A DNA stretch of 64,000 nt from Diadophis punctatus similis. Taxonomy: Eukaryota > Chordata > Lepidosauria > Squamata > Dipsadidae. The notes under the pieces are model-generated. The model had not been told where the DNA came from and ran no database searches. It was given only the letters and a program-made list of their open reading frames with translations. Below, one piece after another: positions 24,738-37,663 of the stretch. A program made the position numbers and the translations under genes. Location of the stretch: positions 249,000,856 to 249,064,855 of the forward strand of contig JALIGW010000002.1 in the NCBI GenBank assembly GCA_023053685.1, in the 5' to 3' direction. Position 1 is the first letter of the stretch, and every line of letters starts with the position of its first letter.

Positions 24738-25400
24738 TCACCCAGTACTTTGTTGAAGCAGCTCATCAAAGTCTTTTTGGGTATGAAGTGATAAGCTTTG
24801 CACACCTGGATTGGGGGATTTTCTGCCATTCTTCCTTGCAACTCTCTCAAGATCAGTCAGGTTGGCTGGCGACAATCGATGGAGAGCCATTTTTAGGTGC
24901 CTCCAGAGATATTTAATAGGATTCAAGTCAGAGCTCTTGCTGGGCCCCTCTAGGACATTCACAGAGTTGTCCCTAAGCCACTCCTATGTTGTCTTGGCTA
25001 TGTCCCTTGTCATGTTGAGAAATGAACCTTCGGCCCAGTGTAAGGTCCTGACTGCTGCAGAATAGGTTTTCATTGAGGATATCCCTGTACTTTCCTCCAT
25101 TCAGCTTTCCCTCAACCCTGACCAGTCTCCCAGTCCCTGCTGCTGAAAAACACCCCCACACCTTGATGCTGCCACCACCATGCTTTGCTGTTGGGATGAC
25201 ATTGGGCAGGTGATGAGCAGTGCCTGGGTTTCTCCAGACATAACATTTAGAGTTGACAGTTCAGTCTTGGTTTCATCAGACCAGAGAATCTTGTTCCTCA
25301 CAGAGTTCTTCAGGTGCTTTTTTGCAAACGCCAAGTGGGCTTTCATGTGTTGTGCACTGAGAACAAGCTTCTGTCTAGTCACTCTGCCATAAAGCCCAGA
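24738..25400 (-). pseudogene. Tc1 transposase, disabled
   Basis: Minus-strand frames show the DDE catalytic parts: NKILWSDETKTEL (second acidic residue region) and, after a frame change, GPSKSSDLNPIKYLWRHLK (the SPDLNPIEN box with the last acidic residues). A glycine-rich WGCFSAAGTGRLV segment is also present. Frameshifts and stops separate the blocks. It would cut and paste its element if intact; it is not. Confidence 0.8.
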
Positions 25401-25738
25401 ATAGTGGAGGACTGCAGTGATGGTTGTCCTTCTGGAACTCTATCCCATCTCCACACAAGATCTCTGAAGCTCAGTCAAAGTGACCATCGGGTTTTGGTCA
25501 CCTTTCTTACTGAGGCCTTTCTACCTCAATTGTTCAGTTTGACCGGACGACCAGCTCTTGGAAGAGTCCTGGTTGTGCAAAACTTTTTCCATTTTGAGAA
25601 TTATGGAGGACACTGTGTCCTTAGGAACTTTCGGTTCAGCAGAACTTTTTACTGTAGCCTTCCCCAGATCTGTGCCTTGCAATAATCCTGTCTCTGAACT
25701 CTGTAGGCATTTCTTTTCTCCTCATGGTTCTCCTACAG

Positions 25739-27836
25739 CAGGGGTCGGGAACCTTTTTGACTAAGAGAGCCATGAAAGCAAAAAATTTGGAAATTTATTT
25801 CAGTGAGAGCCATATAATATATTTTAAAAGTGAATTCAACTAAATGTCAGTATAATAAGCCTCTGAAGGGGGAAAGAAAGGCAGCCTGCGGGGCTTGGCG
25901 CGGCTGGGAGTTGCGAGGCGGCGTAGCAACTGGGCTGTTCCTCCGGGTGTGCTAAAGTGCTCGAGTTTTTTCTCTCTCACACACACATGCACAACCTTCC
26001 AACGACTGGGAAGTCGTGCTGGGAGATCCAGTCCGACCCGGTCGTTAGTCAACAGTAAACAACTAAACTCGAAGGAATAGCCAACCATTTAGAAATATGA
26101 TCCAGAAGGATCTTGACAGACTTCAACACGGCCTTATCCAGCAAAATGCAAACTCATGGATGCAGCTTTGTGGTTGCCTTCTCAGTCAAGATCAATCTAA
26201 ACTTGCAGCTCTTTAATAAGTTAAATCACACAGAGACAAATATTATAAGCATAATGTAATGTTCTTTATGTAAACTTTTTTTAGTCATATTAAGTTCAAA
26301 TGTATTTGATAAACACACTTTTCAGGATTGCACCAAATCTTTGATTTAGAAAGCTGAATTTATGAACTTCAATTCAGTCATTATTTCTGCCAATTCACCT
26401 CATGGGAATCACTATGAATGTTGAAATCTACCAATGAACTTCTTTAAACAAGGCACGGTATAAAAATAATGACAATTGCAATTCAAATATAAATAGATGT
26501 ATACTGAAAAACATTATTTTAAAAATCTCTTCATCGGTCTTCATCAAATAGTTTCGAAAGCAGTCTATAAATTCGGCAAGTTATAGAATTCCTGTCCAAA
26601 ATTAAATAGCAAAAAGTATCTAAATGAAGCGTCCTGCCTAAGTCCATCCACCATACACAGAGCAGGGCCAGCAACTGCTACTCAGAGGAACCTGCTGAGC
26701 TCACTGCAGGTTTTGACTCAGGTACTGAAGAAACATGCCGCCCAGCTGGGGCAGATTTTGTTCGCCTTCTCCCGGGTGCATCTTGGCATAACTGAGGAAC
26801 TGCCTTCGCAGGCGGCTCAGCTCAGCCAGGCTGACCGGCCTGTTAAGCAGCAAGCCTGGAGGCTCTCAGCCGCCTCCTGCTAGCTAGCCCATCCACCGCC
26901 ACCGGAATGAACTGTCTGGCTTGGGCGCCGTCCCTCTGAGCAGCCATGACGGCGGCCAGCACCTCTTGGGTCAGGCGGTCGAGTTGGTGAAGGAAGCCGG
27001 CGGCTTGGAGCGGCTGGGAGCGCGTGGACTGGTTGGGAGGAGGCGGGCGCCGCTCCAAGAGAGCAGCGCGGATCTCGGGCAGCGGCAGGGGCTCGGCGGG
27101 GTCCTCGGGCGCCAGAAAGAGAGGCCAGTCCCAGCGGTTTTGCGAGTCCGGCGGCTCCAAAGGAGGGCGGTTGGGGAGCGCACCACCTCCCGGGCAGAGC
27201 ACCAGGCAGTGCGGGGTCCCCGCGTGCTTACTGAGGCAATATAGCTCGTAACGAAAGCTCTTCAGCTTGCTGCCCGCGTCGACGATTACTACGTCCCGCT
27301 GGTTCAGCAGCCGCTCGGCCGCAGCCCGCAAGGCAGCCCGGCCTCCGGCCACGTCCGCCTCGGACACAACAAAGGCGCGCCGTTCGCCTTCAGAGACCAA
27401 AGCGGCGCGCAGCTCTTCGGCGCGCAGGCTCTTGCCGCTGCCCGGCAGCCCGCAGAGCAACACCAACGGCATCGCGCCTTCTCTCAATCTCCCGAGGAAA
27501 CCTCTCGGTCTATCATTTCTGCTTCCGCCCAACGCTGAGATGGCGGCAGCGACGTTTCCGTTAGAAACCCCAAGAGGGTTTTTTTCGAGCGCGCTTTCCT
27601 CTTCCGCTTTCCCCCCTCCAATCACTTCTTCGAGATTTGGACATCGGAAAGACCAAAGAGAAAATAAGGAAGAGCAGTTTCCAGTTCGAACTTCCTGGCT
27701 CGCAGCAAACCCTTAGAATCTGGGACGTCTGGTCACCTTAAAAAAACAAGTGAGAATATTTTGTTTTATCTGCGAGCCATATGCAATCATCAAAAGAGCC
27801 ACATCTGGCTCGCGAGCCATAGGTTCCCGACCCCTG
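25739..27836. mobile_element. hAT element enclosing a KTI12 homologue
   Basis: Perfect 16-bp inverted termini (CAGGGGTCGGGAACCT) and a perfect 8-bp duplication TCCTACAG (25731-25738, 27837-27844) mark one transposition unit inserted in the Tc1 element. The element ends carry the AGAGCCACATCTGGCTC-type sequence common in such elements. No hAT transposase remains. The interior is a KTI12-like gene with GC-rich upstream DNA (27473-27715). A remnant of another hAT end (GGGACGTCTGGTCACCTTA, about 27721-27740) lies between the captured DNA and the right end. Confidence 0.85.
26701..27472 (-). pseudogene. KTI12: KTI12-like (Elongator-associated P-loop protein) captured copy
   Basis: From ATG at 27472 the minus strand reads MPLVLLCGLPGSGKSLRAEE, the conserved KTI12 start with its P-loop (GLPGSGKS). 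Then come DVVIVDAGSKLKSFRYELYC, DSQNRWDWPLF, PPPPNQSTRSQPLQA and FLHQLDRLTQEVLAAVM. A frameshift near 26865 ends that frame. The conserved C-terminus (AELSRLRRQFLSYAKMHP ... MFLQYLSQNLQ, stop at 26701-26703) is in another frame. The vertebrate protein is about 350 residues; here the variable middle (roughly 85-95 residues) is missing. KTI12 supports Elongator-dependent tRNA wobble-uridine modification. The gene is naturally intronless, so lack of introns does not prove a retrocopy. The upstream GC-rich DNA and the absence of a poly-A tail favour DNA-level capture. Confidence 0.85.
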
Positions 27837-28111
27837 TCCTACAGTATGCATTGTCAGCTATGAGGCCTTCTATGAAGAGGTGTGTATCTTTCCAAATCAT
27901 GTGCAACCAATTTAATTCACCACAGGTAGACACCAATCAAGGTGTAGAAACATGTCAGCAACAATCAAGGGAAATGGGAGGCACCTGAGCTAAATTTCAG
28001 GTGCTGTTGCCAAGGGTCTGAATACTTATGCCAATGTGATAGTTCAGTTTTTTTCCTTTTACTAAATTTACAGACATTTTTAAACTTCTGTTTTCACTTT
28101 GTCATTATGGG

Positions 28112-29389
28112 TAAGAGATGTCCCTCTTTTGGCGGAACAGTCCCGCTTTTTAATAATTTGTCCCGCGTCCCACGGCATTTAAAAAAAGTCCCGCTTTTTA
28201 ATTTGAATTTGCGCAAAGCGCCTCGCTTTCCTTGAGCGGATCTTGAGGGAAACAGCCGCGCCCGCACGCTAAGATCTCGCCAGCTCCGGGCCGGGCAGGG
28301 AAAAACCCCCACCGTTCTCCGACGTGCCCGAGGGCCCAGTTCAACACCTCGCACGCTCCGCCCCGCTTGACGGCAACAGCCAGGAAATGCGCTTCCAGAG
28401 GCGTAGAGGGAGCAGCGGCTTTGGCGGGTCTGGCCGTGTCCTTTCCTGGATCTGCCACACGGGGGGAAGGAGCGGAGGCGTGAGGCATGAGAGAAGACCA
28501 GGCCCGGCTGGCAAGGGCCAGGAAGGATTTTTCCCGCGCCGCCAGCCAGCTTGCTCTTCCTCCACTGGCCTGGCATGCCAAACTTTGCGTGGCAGCGGGA
28601 AGCAGCCCGAGACCTGGTGCGGGCGCCCCACATGCTCAGCGGCCGAGCCGAGCCCTGGACACCCCTCTGCCTCCTGCCTCGCCTGCCGCCTCCTGCCAGG
28701 CAGGCAGGGAGGGCAGTGAGCGGGGCAGTGGCCCCTGCTAAGCGCAGCACACGGAGGCGGCGGGCAAGGCGTCCCCAGCAAACCTGTTAATCCGGCCGGC
28801 CACACGACTACAAGTGCGGCACGGAAGCCGCTGGTGGCCAGGTGGGCGGCAGCCCCCAGGGCAGGTATAGGGCCAGGCCTGCGCTTGGAAGGGGCCGCCG
28901 CTCTCGCTGCTCTTCCTCCCTGCCTGGCTGCAGACATCCGCCTGCCCTCCCGAAGCAGCAATGCCGCAGTTCACTTTTGTTTCGCGGCGGGAGAAGGAAG
29001 AAAGTGGGCAGCGAGAGCGGCAGCCTCTTCCAAGCGCAGGCCTGGCCGTCTCCCCACACGGAGGGCTGCTGCCTGCCTGGCTGGCGGTGGCTTCTGCAAC
29101 GGAGGCAGCACGCGGCTGTGAAGAACCCTCACCACGCGCCCTCCCGGAGCACCACAGCCGCGGTTTGCTTTCTTCCTTCTCCTGCCGCTGTCCCTCTCTG
29201 GGCCAGACGCAGCAGAGGCGAGCCCCAGCCATGGCAGCTGTAAGGGCTGTGATGAAGGGGGGGGGTGTTTGGGGGGGTGCACAAAGCTGCAGGATAAGAG
29301 AGACGGACCCCTCCCGTCTTGCTCCCCTAGAACCCCCCCCCCCGGTCAATGGTGTCCCGTTTTAGAAATATTAAAATCTGGTCACCTTA
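28112..29389. mobile_element. hAT element with GC-rich cargo (TAAGGTGACCAGA family)
   Basis: A perfect 8-bp duplication ATTATGGG (28104-28111, 29390-29397) flanks the insert. The left end is TAAGAGATGTCCCTCTTTTG. The right end, read inverted, is TAAGGTGACCAGATTTTAAT. The interior, 28200-29330, is very CpG-rich with overlapping spurious frames up to 206 codons and no recognised protein. Unit A has the empty site at about 3138 (GTCATTATGGCGTACTCTG), so insertion postdates the A/B split. Confidence 0.85.
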
Positions 29390-29512
29390 ATTATGGGGTA
29401 CTCTGTATAGATTAAGGAGGGGGAAAATGAAGTTCAACAACTGTACAATCAAGCTTCAGCATAACAAAATTGACAAAAGTAAAGGGGGTCTGAATACTTT
29501 CTGAATACATTG

Positions 29513-30180
29513 TATTTAGAAAGATTAAAACATTTCAGGTTAAGTGACAGGCCTGCGATGTCTTGCCCAAAACGCCTGCAGAGCATTTTGAGGAAGCGAG
29601 ACTGGTGTGCACAAGAGGCAGGTTGGTTGAGCTCCAAAGAGGCTTCTGTTGTTGGAATAAAATGCCCCGTGGAGAGTTTTCGTTTATATTCTTATTGACC
29701 AAGTTCTGCTTCCTCTAGTTATTCCATTACCATCTCCCTTTTCTAATTTTCAGTTTTTCTCCAAATTCTGTCTATTTAAGGCACAGAATTTCTCTCTGTG
29801 TTTCCACCTTTGCTTTCATAGCATTCCCTTTCTGTAAAGCCAACAAGCATGGTATGTAAATTGTCATTGTCATATGACATCATGCTTAACGATTGGGCTG
29901 CTTACTGACACAGGTGCCAATCCCAATTGCAGTCAGTAAGTGAGCACTACTTGAATTGGGATGTCACCAGAGTGGTTGTGGAAAATATTTCCTGCCCTTA
30001 TTTGGAGCTGAGAAGTTCCATGGGCAAAACTAGTACATGAAATCTTGCAAAGGCTTTAGGTATCATTTCATCAGGTAAAACCCCACATCTCTAAAGTTAG
30101 CTCAGAAGATTCGACTGTAACCATTTTGGGATAATTTTCAGGCTAAAAACACATGGATTTTCCACATACATATAGTTTTG
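29513..30180 (+). repeat. Unit-B flank shared with unit A
   Basis: It aligns with 3260-3925. Intronic or intergenic, no gene. Confidence 0.6.
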
Positions 30181-31295
30181 CCGTGTTTCCCCGAAAATAA
30201 GACAGTGTCTTATTTTCTTTTGACCCCTGAAATATGTCTGTGGCCTTATTATGGGGGGGGGAGCAGGGGATGGGGCGGGCGGGCCACGAGACGCACATCT
30301 TACCAGAGTCTGGCAGCTCCATCACGTCCCTCGGCCAGTGCAGGGAAACATCTTGCACAGTAAAGAAAAACTTCTCGCGAGTGCGAGAAGTTGTTAATTG
30401 CTCGCACTTGCAAGAAGTTTTTCTTTACCATGTAAGGTGTTTCCCTGCATAGACCAGCCGAAAGACGCAACGGAGCTGCCAGTCTCCGGTAAGATCCGCG
30501 TCTTGCAGCCCGCACTGCCCCATCACCTGCCCCACCTGCCACCTCCAAATTGCACCCCGCATCTTACCGTAGTCTGCCAGCTCCGTCGCATCTCTCGGCC
30601 GGTCTGTGCAGGGAAACATCTTTACCGTGCAAGATGTTTCCCTGCACAGACTGGCCGAGAGTCTCGATGGAGTTGCCAGACTCCGGTAAGATGCGTGTCT
30701 CTCGGTGGGGTACAATTTTGGGGTGTCCGGTGGGGTGGGGGATGGGGTGGGGTGAGCCGCAAGACGTAAACCCCGGCTGGAAGCTGCTGGAGGTGGAGAA
30801 GAGCCCAGTCGGGTCAGTTACCTTCTGCCGTGTCTTCTGGCAGCCGGGACAGAGAGGCAACGAAGGGCAAAGGGAGCTGAAGCCCTGCATGAGCTGGAAC
30901 CATAGAGCAGGAAGCGCACTCCCAGAGCGGCCGCTCCCACAAGACTCGGCAGCAGGCAGCTGGCCCAACCGGCCTCTTACCGCTTGGTTGGTGAGTGGTA
31001 CTCTGGCTGGCCGGCCGAGGAGTTGTCCACTGGGTGGGCACTGCGTGGCAAGAGGTGCCGGGCGGCTGCTCTCTTGCGAATGGGGTGGGATTTTGCAGGC
31101 AAGAGGGATGGATGAATAGGAGGCGAGCGAGCGCCAAGAACACTGGGGAGAGATAGAACGGAGAGGCAGCTCCCGATCATCTCAGCTGAACCGCAGGTCC
31201 TGATTAAGGGGCCCAGCTGCCATTAGCTGACCTGGGAAGGGAAAGGCTGCCTCCTGTGCTTGCCATGCCCACCCAAAGGGCTTATTTTCAGGGGA
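30180..31295. repeat. Palindrome-rich repeat, copy B (fuller copy)
   Basis: The start GCCGTGTTTCCCCGAAAATA and the end GGGCTTATTTTCAGGGGAAG are roughly inverted, suggesting a DNA transposon. The interior repeats a cassette of CGTCGCATCTCTCGGCCGGT-like sequence, TGCAGGGAAACATCTT and its inverse AAGATGTTTCCCTGCA at 30340-30450 and 30600-30660. It also contains donor-like GGTAAGATG words. 30790-31280 is GC-rich and unassigned. Confidence 0.55.
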
Positions 31296-31621
31296 AGGTG
31301 TATATTTATGTGTATTTGTATTTCTCTCTGTGTGCATCTATTAACAATTCTACAATCTATCCCCAGCATTTCCAGATATATTTGATGATAAGCCTTTGCA
31401 TTGCTAAGAATTTGTGAATTACAAAAGTGAAAAAGAGAATTTCATGACTGAATGGATATTTGAACTTGGACACAAATGTGTCAAATGAATCATAACTAAT
31501 GTAAGAGGTTATTCTTTATTGTGGCATGTTTGCTTATTTATTGAAATATATACTTTTTTTTCACATCTTCTGCAACCATTTTATAAACAATTAAAGTGAC
31601 ATTTTTCTTTGAATCTTATAG

Positions 31622-32401
31622 ACAAAGAGGATGTCAATAAAAGCACTCTGGAAAATTGAGAATAACAAGCAACATTGGAAAAGAAAGCAAAGCCAGCCGG
31701 GAATCAAAATATTTTCCATTTCCTTCAGAAAACCACAAAATTCTTCTCCTTTCCCAGCAGTTGAGAGACAAAGGAGAGAAAAGTAGAGTCTGAGAAACTC
31801 AAGAATACGTTACATGAAAGATCAAGGGAGATTATATTTTATTCAGAAAAAGAGGAGCATCTCTGGAAGTCAATGGGGAGAAAAAGGTCTATTGGATACC
31901 CACATAGGCCTGACAGTGATGCAGGCCTGGCCCTGTGAGGAGGAAAACATCTGGAATTAAAGCACCAGTAAACAAATAGTCACACATCTATTTGACCTCA
32001 AGAATATCAGTGTTGGAGAAGCTCCTATTGTGCCTATTGTGGGAAAAGTGCAGATTGTAAATCACAACTGATTATGCACGAGAGGATCCACAGTGTAAAA
32101 AGGCATAGAAATGCTATAAGTGTGACAAATGGTTTAGTCTGAACAGCTCTCTTGTGGTTCATCGAAGGACACAAGCATAACAACATCAGAGGACTCACAC
32201 CAGGGAGAAATTGTAACTGCCCAGTTTGAGAGTAAAGTTTCACCGGAAATGTCCAGTTCATTAGCCATCAGAGGACTCACACCGAAGAGAAAGCCTTTGT
32301 ATGTCCTGACTGAGAAAAGTTTCAGTGAGAATTCCAGCCTGGTGGCACACTAGAGAACACAGATAGGAGACAGACCGTATGAGAGTGCAGATTGTGGGAA
32401 A
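31622..32401 (+). pseudogene. Leader and broken fingers upstream of array B
   Basis: The exon start after CTTATAG is at 31622. The frame ends at the same TAA as in A and C. A short frame from ATG 32249 (MSSSLAIRGL...) corresponds to the start of ORF A but is closed by TAG at 32351-32353 (LVAH*RT). A further finger with its first Cys replaced (YESADCGK) leads into the array. Confidence 0.65.
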
Positions 32402-34670
<2,269 letters not shown>

Positions 34671-34734
34671 GACATCAAGGATGAGAGAGAGAATAATGGA
34701 AAATGTTAGTTCAGTAACGGTGAACAGTACATAT

Positions 34735-34905
34735 CTGGCCATCAGCAGAATTTAATGTATATTTACCTTAGCAGAAATAGTGCAATTTACAAATTGAGCA
34801 TTATAGAACATAGAAATGCAACATGCACATTTTCAACCTTCTCTCTGTGTGTCTTCCAGATTTTAAGGCTAGAATTTGTCAAATTTGTTGCAACTGCCTT
34901 GGTGT
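34735..34905 (+). other. 3' untranslated-like tail of unit B
   Basis: It matches 7780-7965 and 49190-49400 (GCCATCAGCAG, GAAATGCAACAT, CCAGATTTT). Non-coding. Confidence 0.45.
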
Positions 34906-35040
34906 TGGAGCTGTGAGAAAGAAATTATATGGTGGAAAACGTTTCATGTCTAAAAAAAGCATTGTGTGGCTCTTTAAATAGCTTTTGAGAATGAAAAAAA
35001 TGGATATTGTCAGCATTGCTGTGAATATGGGGGTAAGACA

Positions 35041-36430
35041 GTGGTGGGATTCAAATAATTTAACAACCGGTTCTCTGCCCTAATGACCGGCTGGGTGGTC
35101 ATGTGACTGGGTGGGGGTCTTGCTTGGTCTCACCCTTAGGAAATTTCTCCTTAGTCCAGCTCATAATAAAATATCACTGTTCCAATATTTAGGATAGGAT
35201 AGGATAACAGAGTTGGAAGGTACCTTGGAGGTCTTCTAGTCCTACCCCCCCCTTAGGCAGGAAACCCCATACCACTTCAGACAAAGGTTCTCCAATCTTT
35301 TCTTTAAAACTTCCAGTGTTGGAGCATTTACAACTTCTAGAGACAAGTTGTTCCATTGATTAATTGTTCTGTCAGGAAATTCTGTCCTACAAAAATAAGG
35401 GGGGTCAATCTATTTTCCAAAGCACCAAAAGGCATGACAAGAAACAATGGATGGAAACTAACCAAAGAGGGAAGCAACCTAGGAGTAAGAAGAAATTTCC
35501 TAAGGGTGAGACCAATCAACCAGTGGAATAGCTTGCCTTCAGAAGGTGTGGGGGCTCCATCACACACAAGCAACACAGTTACAAGATAATTTGAAATCTT
35601 TACAGTCTAATACTGTAAGCTAACTCTTAAATGCTGAATATGCAGGATCAAAATGCATAAACATAGAAACAGCATTGCAGCCCTATTCCAAATTAATAAA
35701 ATCAATTCTGCTAATTAGAACATGTATTTAAAAAGACATAAGAACTCTGACAAGAAACTCCTGCTCTGTATTAACATTTTTAAAATTCCTCCCCTGACCT
35801 AATCCTGTCAAGAACAAGGACAGATTGAACCTAGAAATAAGGAGGAATTTTCAACCAATGGAACACCTTGCCTACGGAAGTTGTGGAAGCTTCATCACTG
35901 AAGGCTTTCAGGAAGAGACTGGGCTGCCATTTGTCAGAAATTGTGTAGGATCTCCTGCTTGGGCAGGGGGTTGGACTAGATGACCTACAAGGTCCCTTCC
36001 AACTCTGTTAATCTGTATGATCTGTAAGTTTCTATTGTTTCTGTGCTGATTGCATTCCTGCGGTTTTGTTATCGCAACTAAGTATTTGCCTGTTAAATGG
36101 TTCTTGGCTGGTCTACCTGGAGCTATTAACTAAAGGGAGAGAGAAGAAGAAAACACACCTCTCTTTCACTTTATTTCCCTCCTCCCCCCAGTTTTAAAGG
36201 GGCTAGAATTTTTCTGCTGAAGAAATGGCTATGTGGTTATTTCTTCTTCTTCTTTTCCCTTCCTTTCGTTAATTACAAACGAGCAGGAACATCTGAGGTG
36301 TGTGTGAGCTACTGGAATCGTTAGGCAAGCAGGCAGTCAGGCAGCCTTGACTATTCAGCCAGTTCGCAGAACTCCACAAAGAGTTAACAAACAGTTCTCC
36401 CAAACCGATGCGAGCCAGATGAATCCCACC
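35041..36430. mobile_element. hAT-like element (CAGTGGTGGGATTC ends) with CR1 inside
   Basis: CAGTGGTGGGATTCA at 35041 and its inverse TGAATCCCACCACTG near 36422 are the ends. A GGGTAAGA / TGGTAAGA near-duplication lies outside them. 35085-35125 has the GGTCATGTGACTGGGTGGGG subterminal unit. CR1 3' pieces occupy 35180-35345 (minus), 35395-35545 (plus) and 35800-36010 (plus, ending AAGGTCCCTTCCAACTCTG). Confidence 0.6.
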
Positions 36431-36857
36431 ACTGGCCTGGTAAGATAATGTAAAGCTGTCTTGCAAACACACAGAAGATGTTTCCATTTCTTTCATTCCT
36501 CTTGTCAGGGCTTATTTTTAATACTTTCCAAATAATCCCTGAAAGTAAAAAGAGGAACAATAATTGGAGCAGAGAACTGGAATTTTAGCTATGCAGATGA
36601 ATGAGCTGATTTTGCGGAGTTTGGAAGACACCAAAGAATTGCAGGTGTCAGGCTTGGAAGCCATCTTTGGGGCTTGGAACATCAGGCCTGCCACAATTGA
36701 TGCTGTGGGATATTGGGAGGGGGGATTGTGTGGCGCATGGGTGATATGTAGTCATAATAAAATTCCTTTCTCAGAAAGTCAAGGACAACTTGCCCTGCAC
36801 TTGCCCTGCCCCTGGATGGGAGAGAAACATCTCCAGTTGGGATGGTGCCTGATTGGG
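36431..36857. other. Unassigned, no gene seen
   Basis: Ordinary AT-balanced DNA. The 98-codon + frame at 36564 runs without recognisable motif and its 3' part is ordinary non-coding composition. Confidence 0.4.
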
Positions 36858-37663
36858 TAAGGTGACCAGACGTCCCACTTTTGGCGGGACAGACACGCTT
36901 TTCAAGCGTGTGTCCCGTGTCCCGCATTCTTTCCAAAAAGTCACGCTTTTTTGGAAAGAATGCCGAAACAGCGGGAGGTCTGGTCACCTTAGAAGGGGAA
37001 GCACAAAAGAGAGGTACTACCTGCAAAGCGGAATTTCAGCGAGCCGGCTGCCTGCTGGGGAGAGGGGGAAAGGGGGCTGCTCCTCCTCTCATTCCCCCAC
37101 CCCATCCCTAGCCCCGCCCTCGGAGGCGCCGCTGCTGTTGGGATGCGGGTGGAGGGGTGAGGGACGAGGAGCCGTCGCCACTGCCGTCGTCTCAGAAAAA
37201 GAGCGGCGGTTTGAGCTCACGAGCGGCCCCTTCGGCTGCGCAAACAGCCCTTCCACGTCCCCCTCCCCTTCCCCCCGTCGCCTCGCTGCTGCCGTTGCCC
37301 TGGGGCCGGGCGGGCGACCGGGAGACCGCGGCGCTTGGATGTTTGGAGCTCGCACAGAGACCTAGCCCCGAGCCCGCCATGGGCCGCTGCGGGAGCGCCG
37401 CCTCGCAGGTAAGCTGCCGGCTGCCTCCTTTCCCCGCCTCCCGCTCATCGCTTGCCAGCCCAAGCCACTGCCGGCTCCCGAAGGGGAGGTGGGAGGCGAG
37501 GAAAGGCCTCCCGCCTCCCCCCCACCTGGACGCTGACATTTGCATTGTTTTGCCCTCTGCGCATGCGCAGCGTTCTGCGCATGCACAGAGGGCAAAACTC
37601 AAATGGCGGCGCCCAGGCAGGCCCGCCCCTCGTCCCGCTTAAAAAAAAAATCTGGTCACTTTA
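36858..37663. mobile_element. Composite hAT with GC-rich cargo (TAAGGTGACCAGA family)
   Basis: A perfect 8-bp duplication TGATTGGG (36850-36857, 37664-37671) flanks the insert. The left 135 bp (36858-36991) is itself bounded by TAAGGTGACCAGACGTCCC and GGTCTGGTCACCTTA, so one end of the element is a small palindromic transposon. The cargo (about 36992-37640) is CpG-rich. It includes a possible exon with ATG at 37379 (MGRCGSAASQ) and donor CAG|GTAAG at about 37409, and NRF1-like TGCGCATGCGCA at about 37557. It shares this cargo, inverted, with 53664-54477. Confidence 0.85.

Larger units (their letters stand above)
24533..29512 (-). mobile_element. Tc1-like transposon (copy B) split by two hAT elements
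   Basis: The termini CACTGCATTCAGAAAGTATT and, inverted at 29512, CAATGTATTCAGAAAGTATT match copy A (2602-3257). Two hAT insertions (25739-27836 and 28112-29389) enlarge it to 5 kb. Removing them leaves a near-complete Tc1 of about 1.6 kb. Confidence 0.85.

Noticed and set aside
28341..29365. Several 130-206 codon frames in the GC-rich hAT
   Set aside because: Overlapping frames on both strands, Ala/Arg/Pro-rich, no conserved family recognised.
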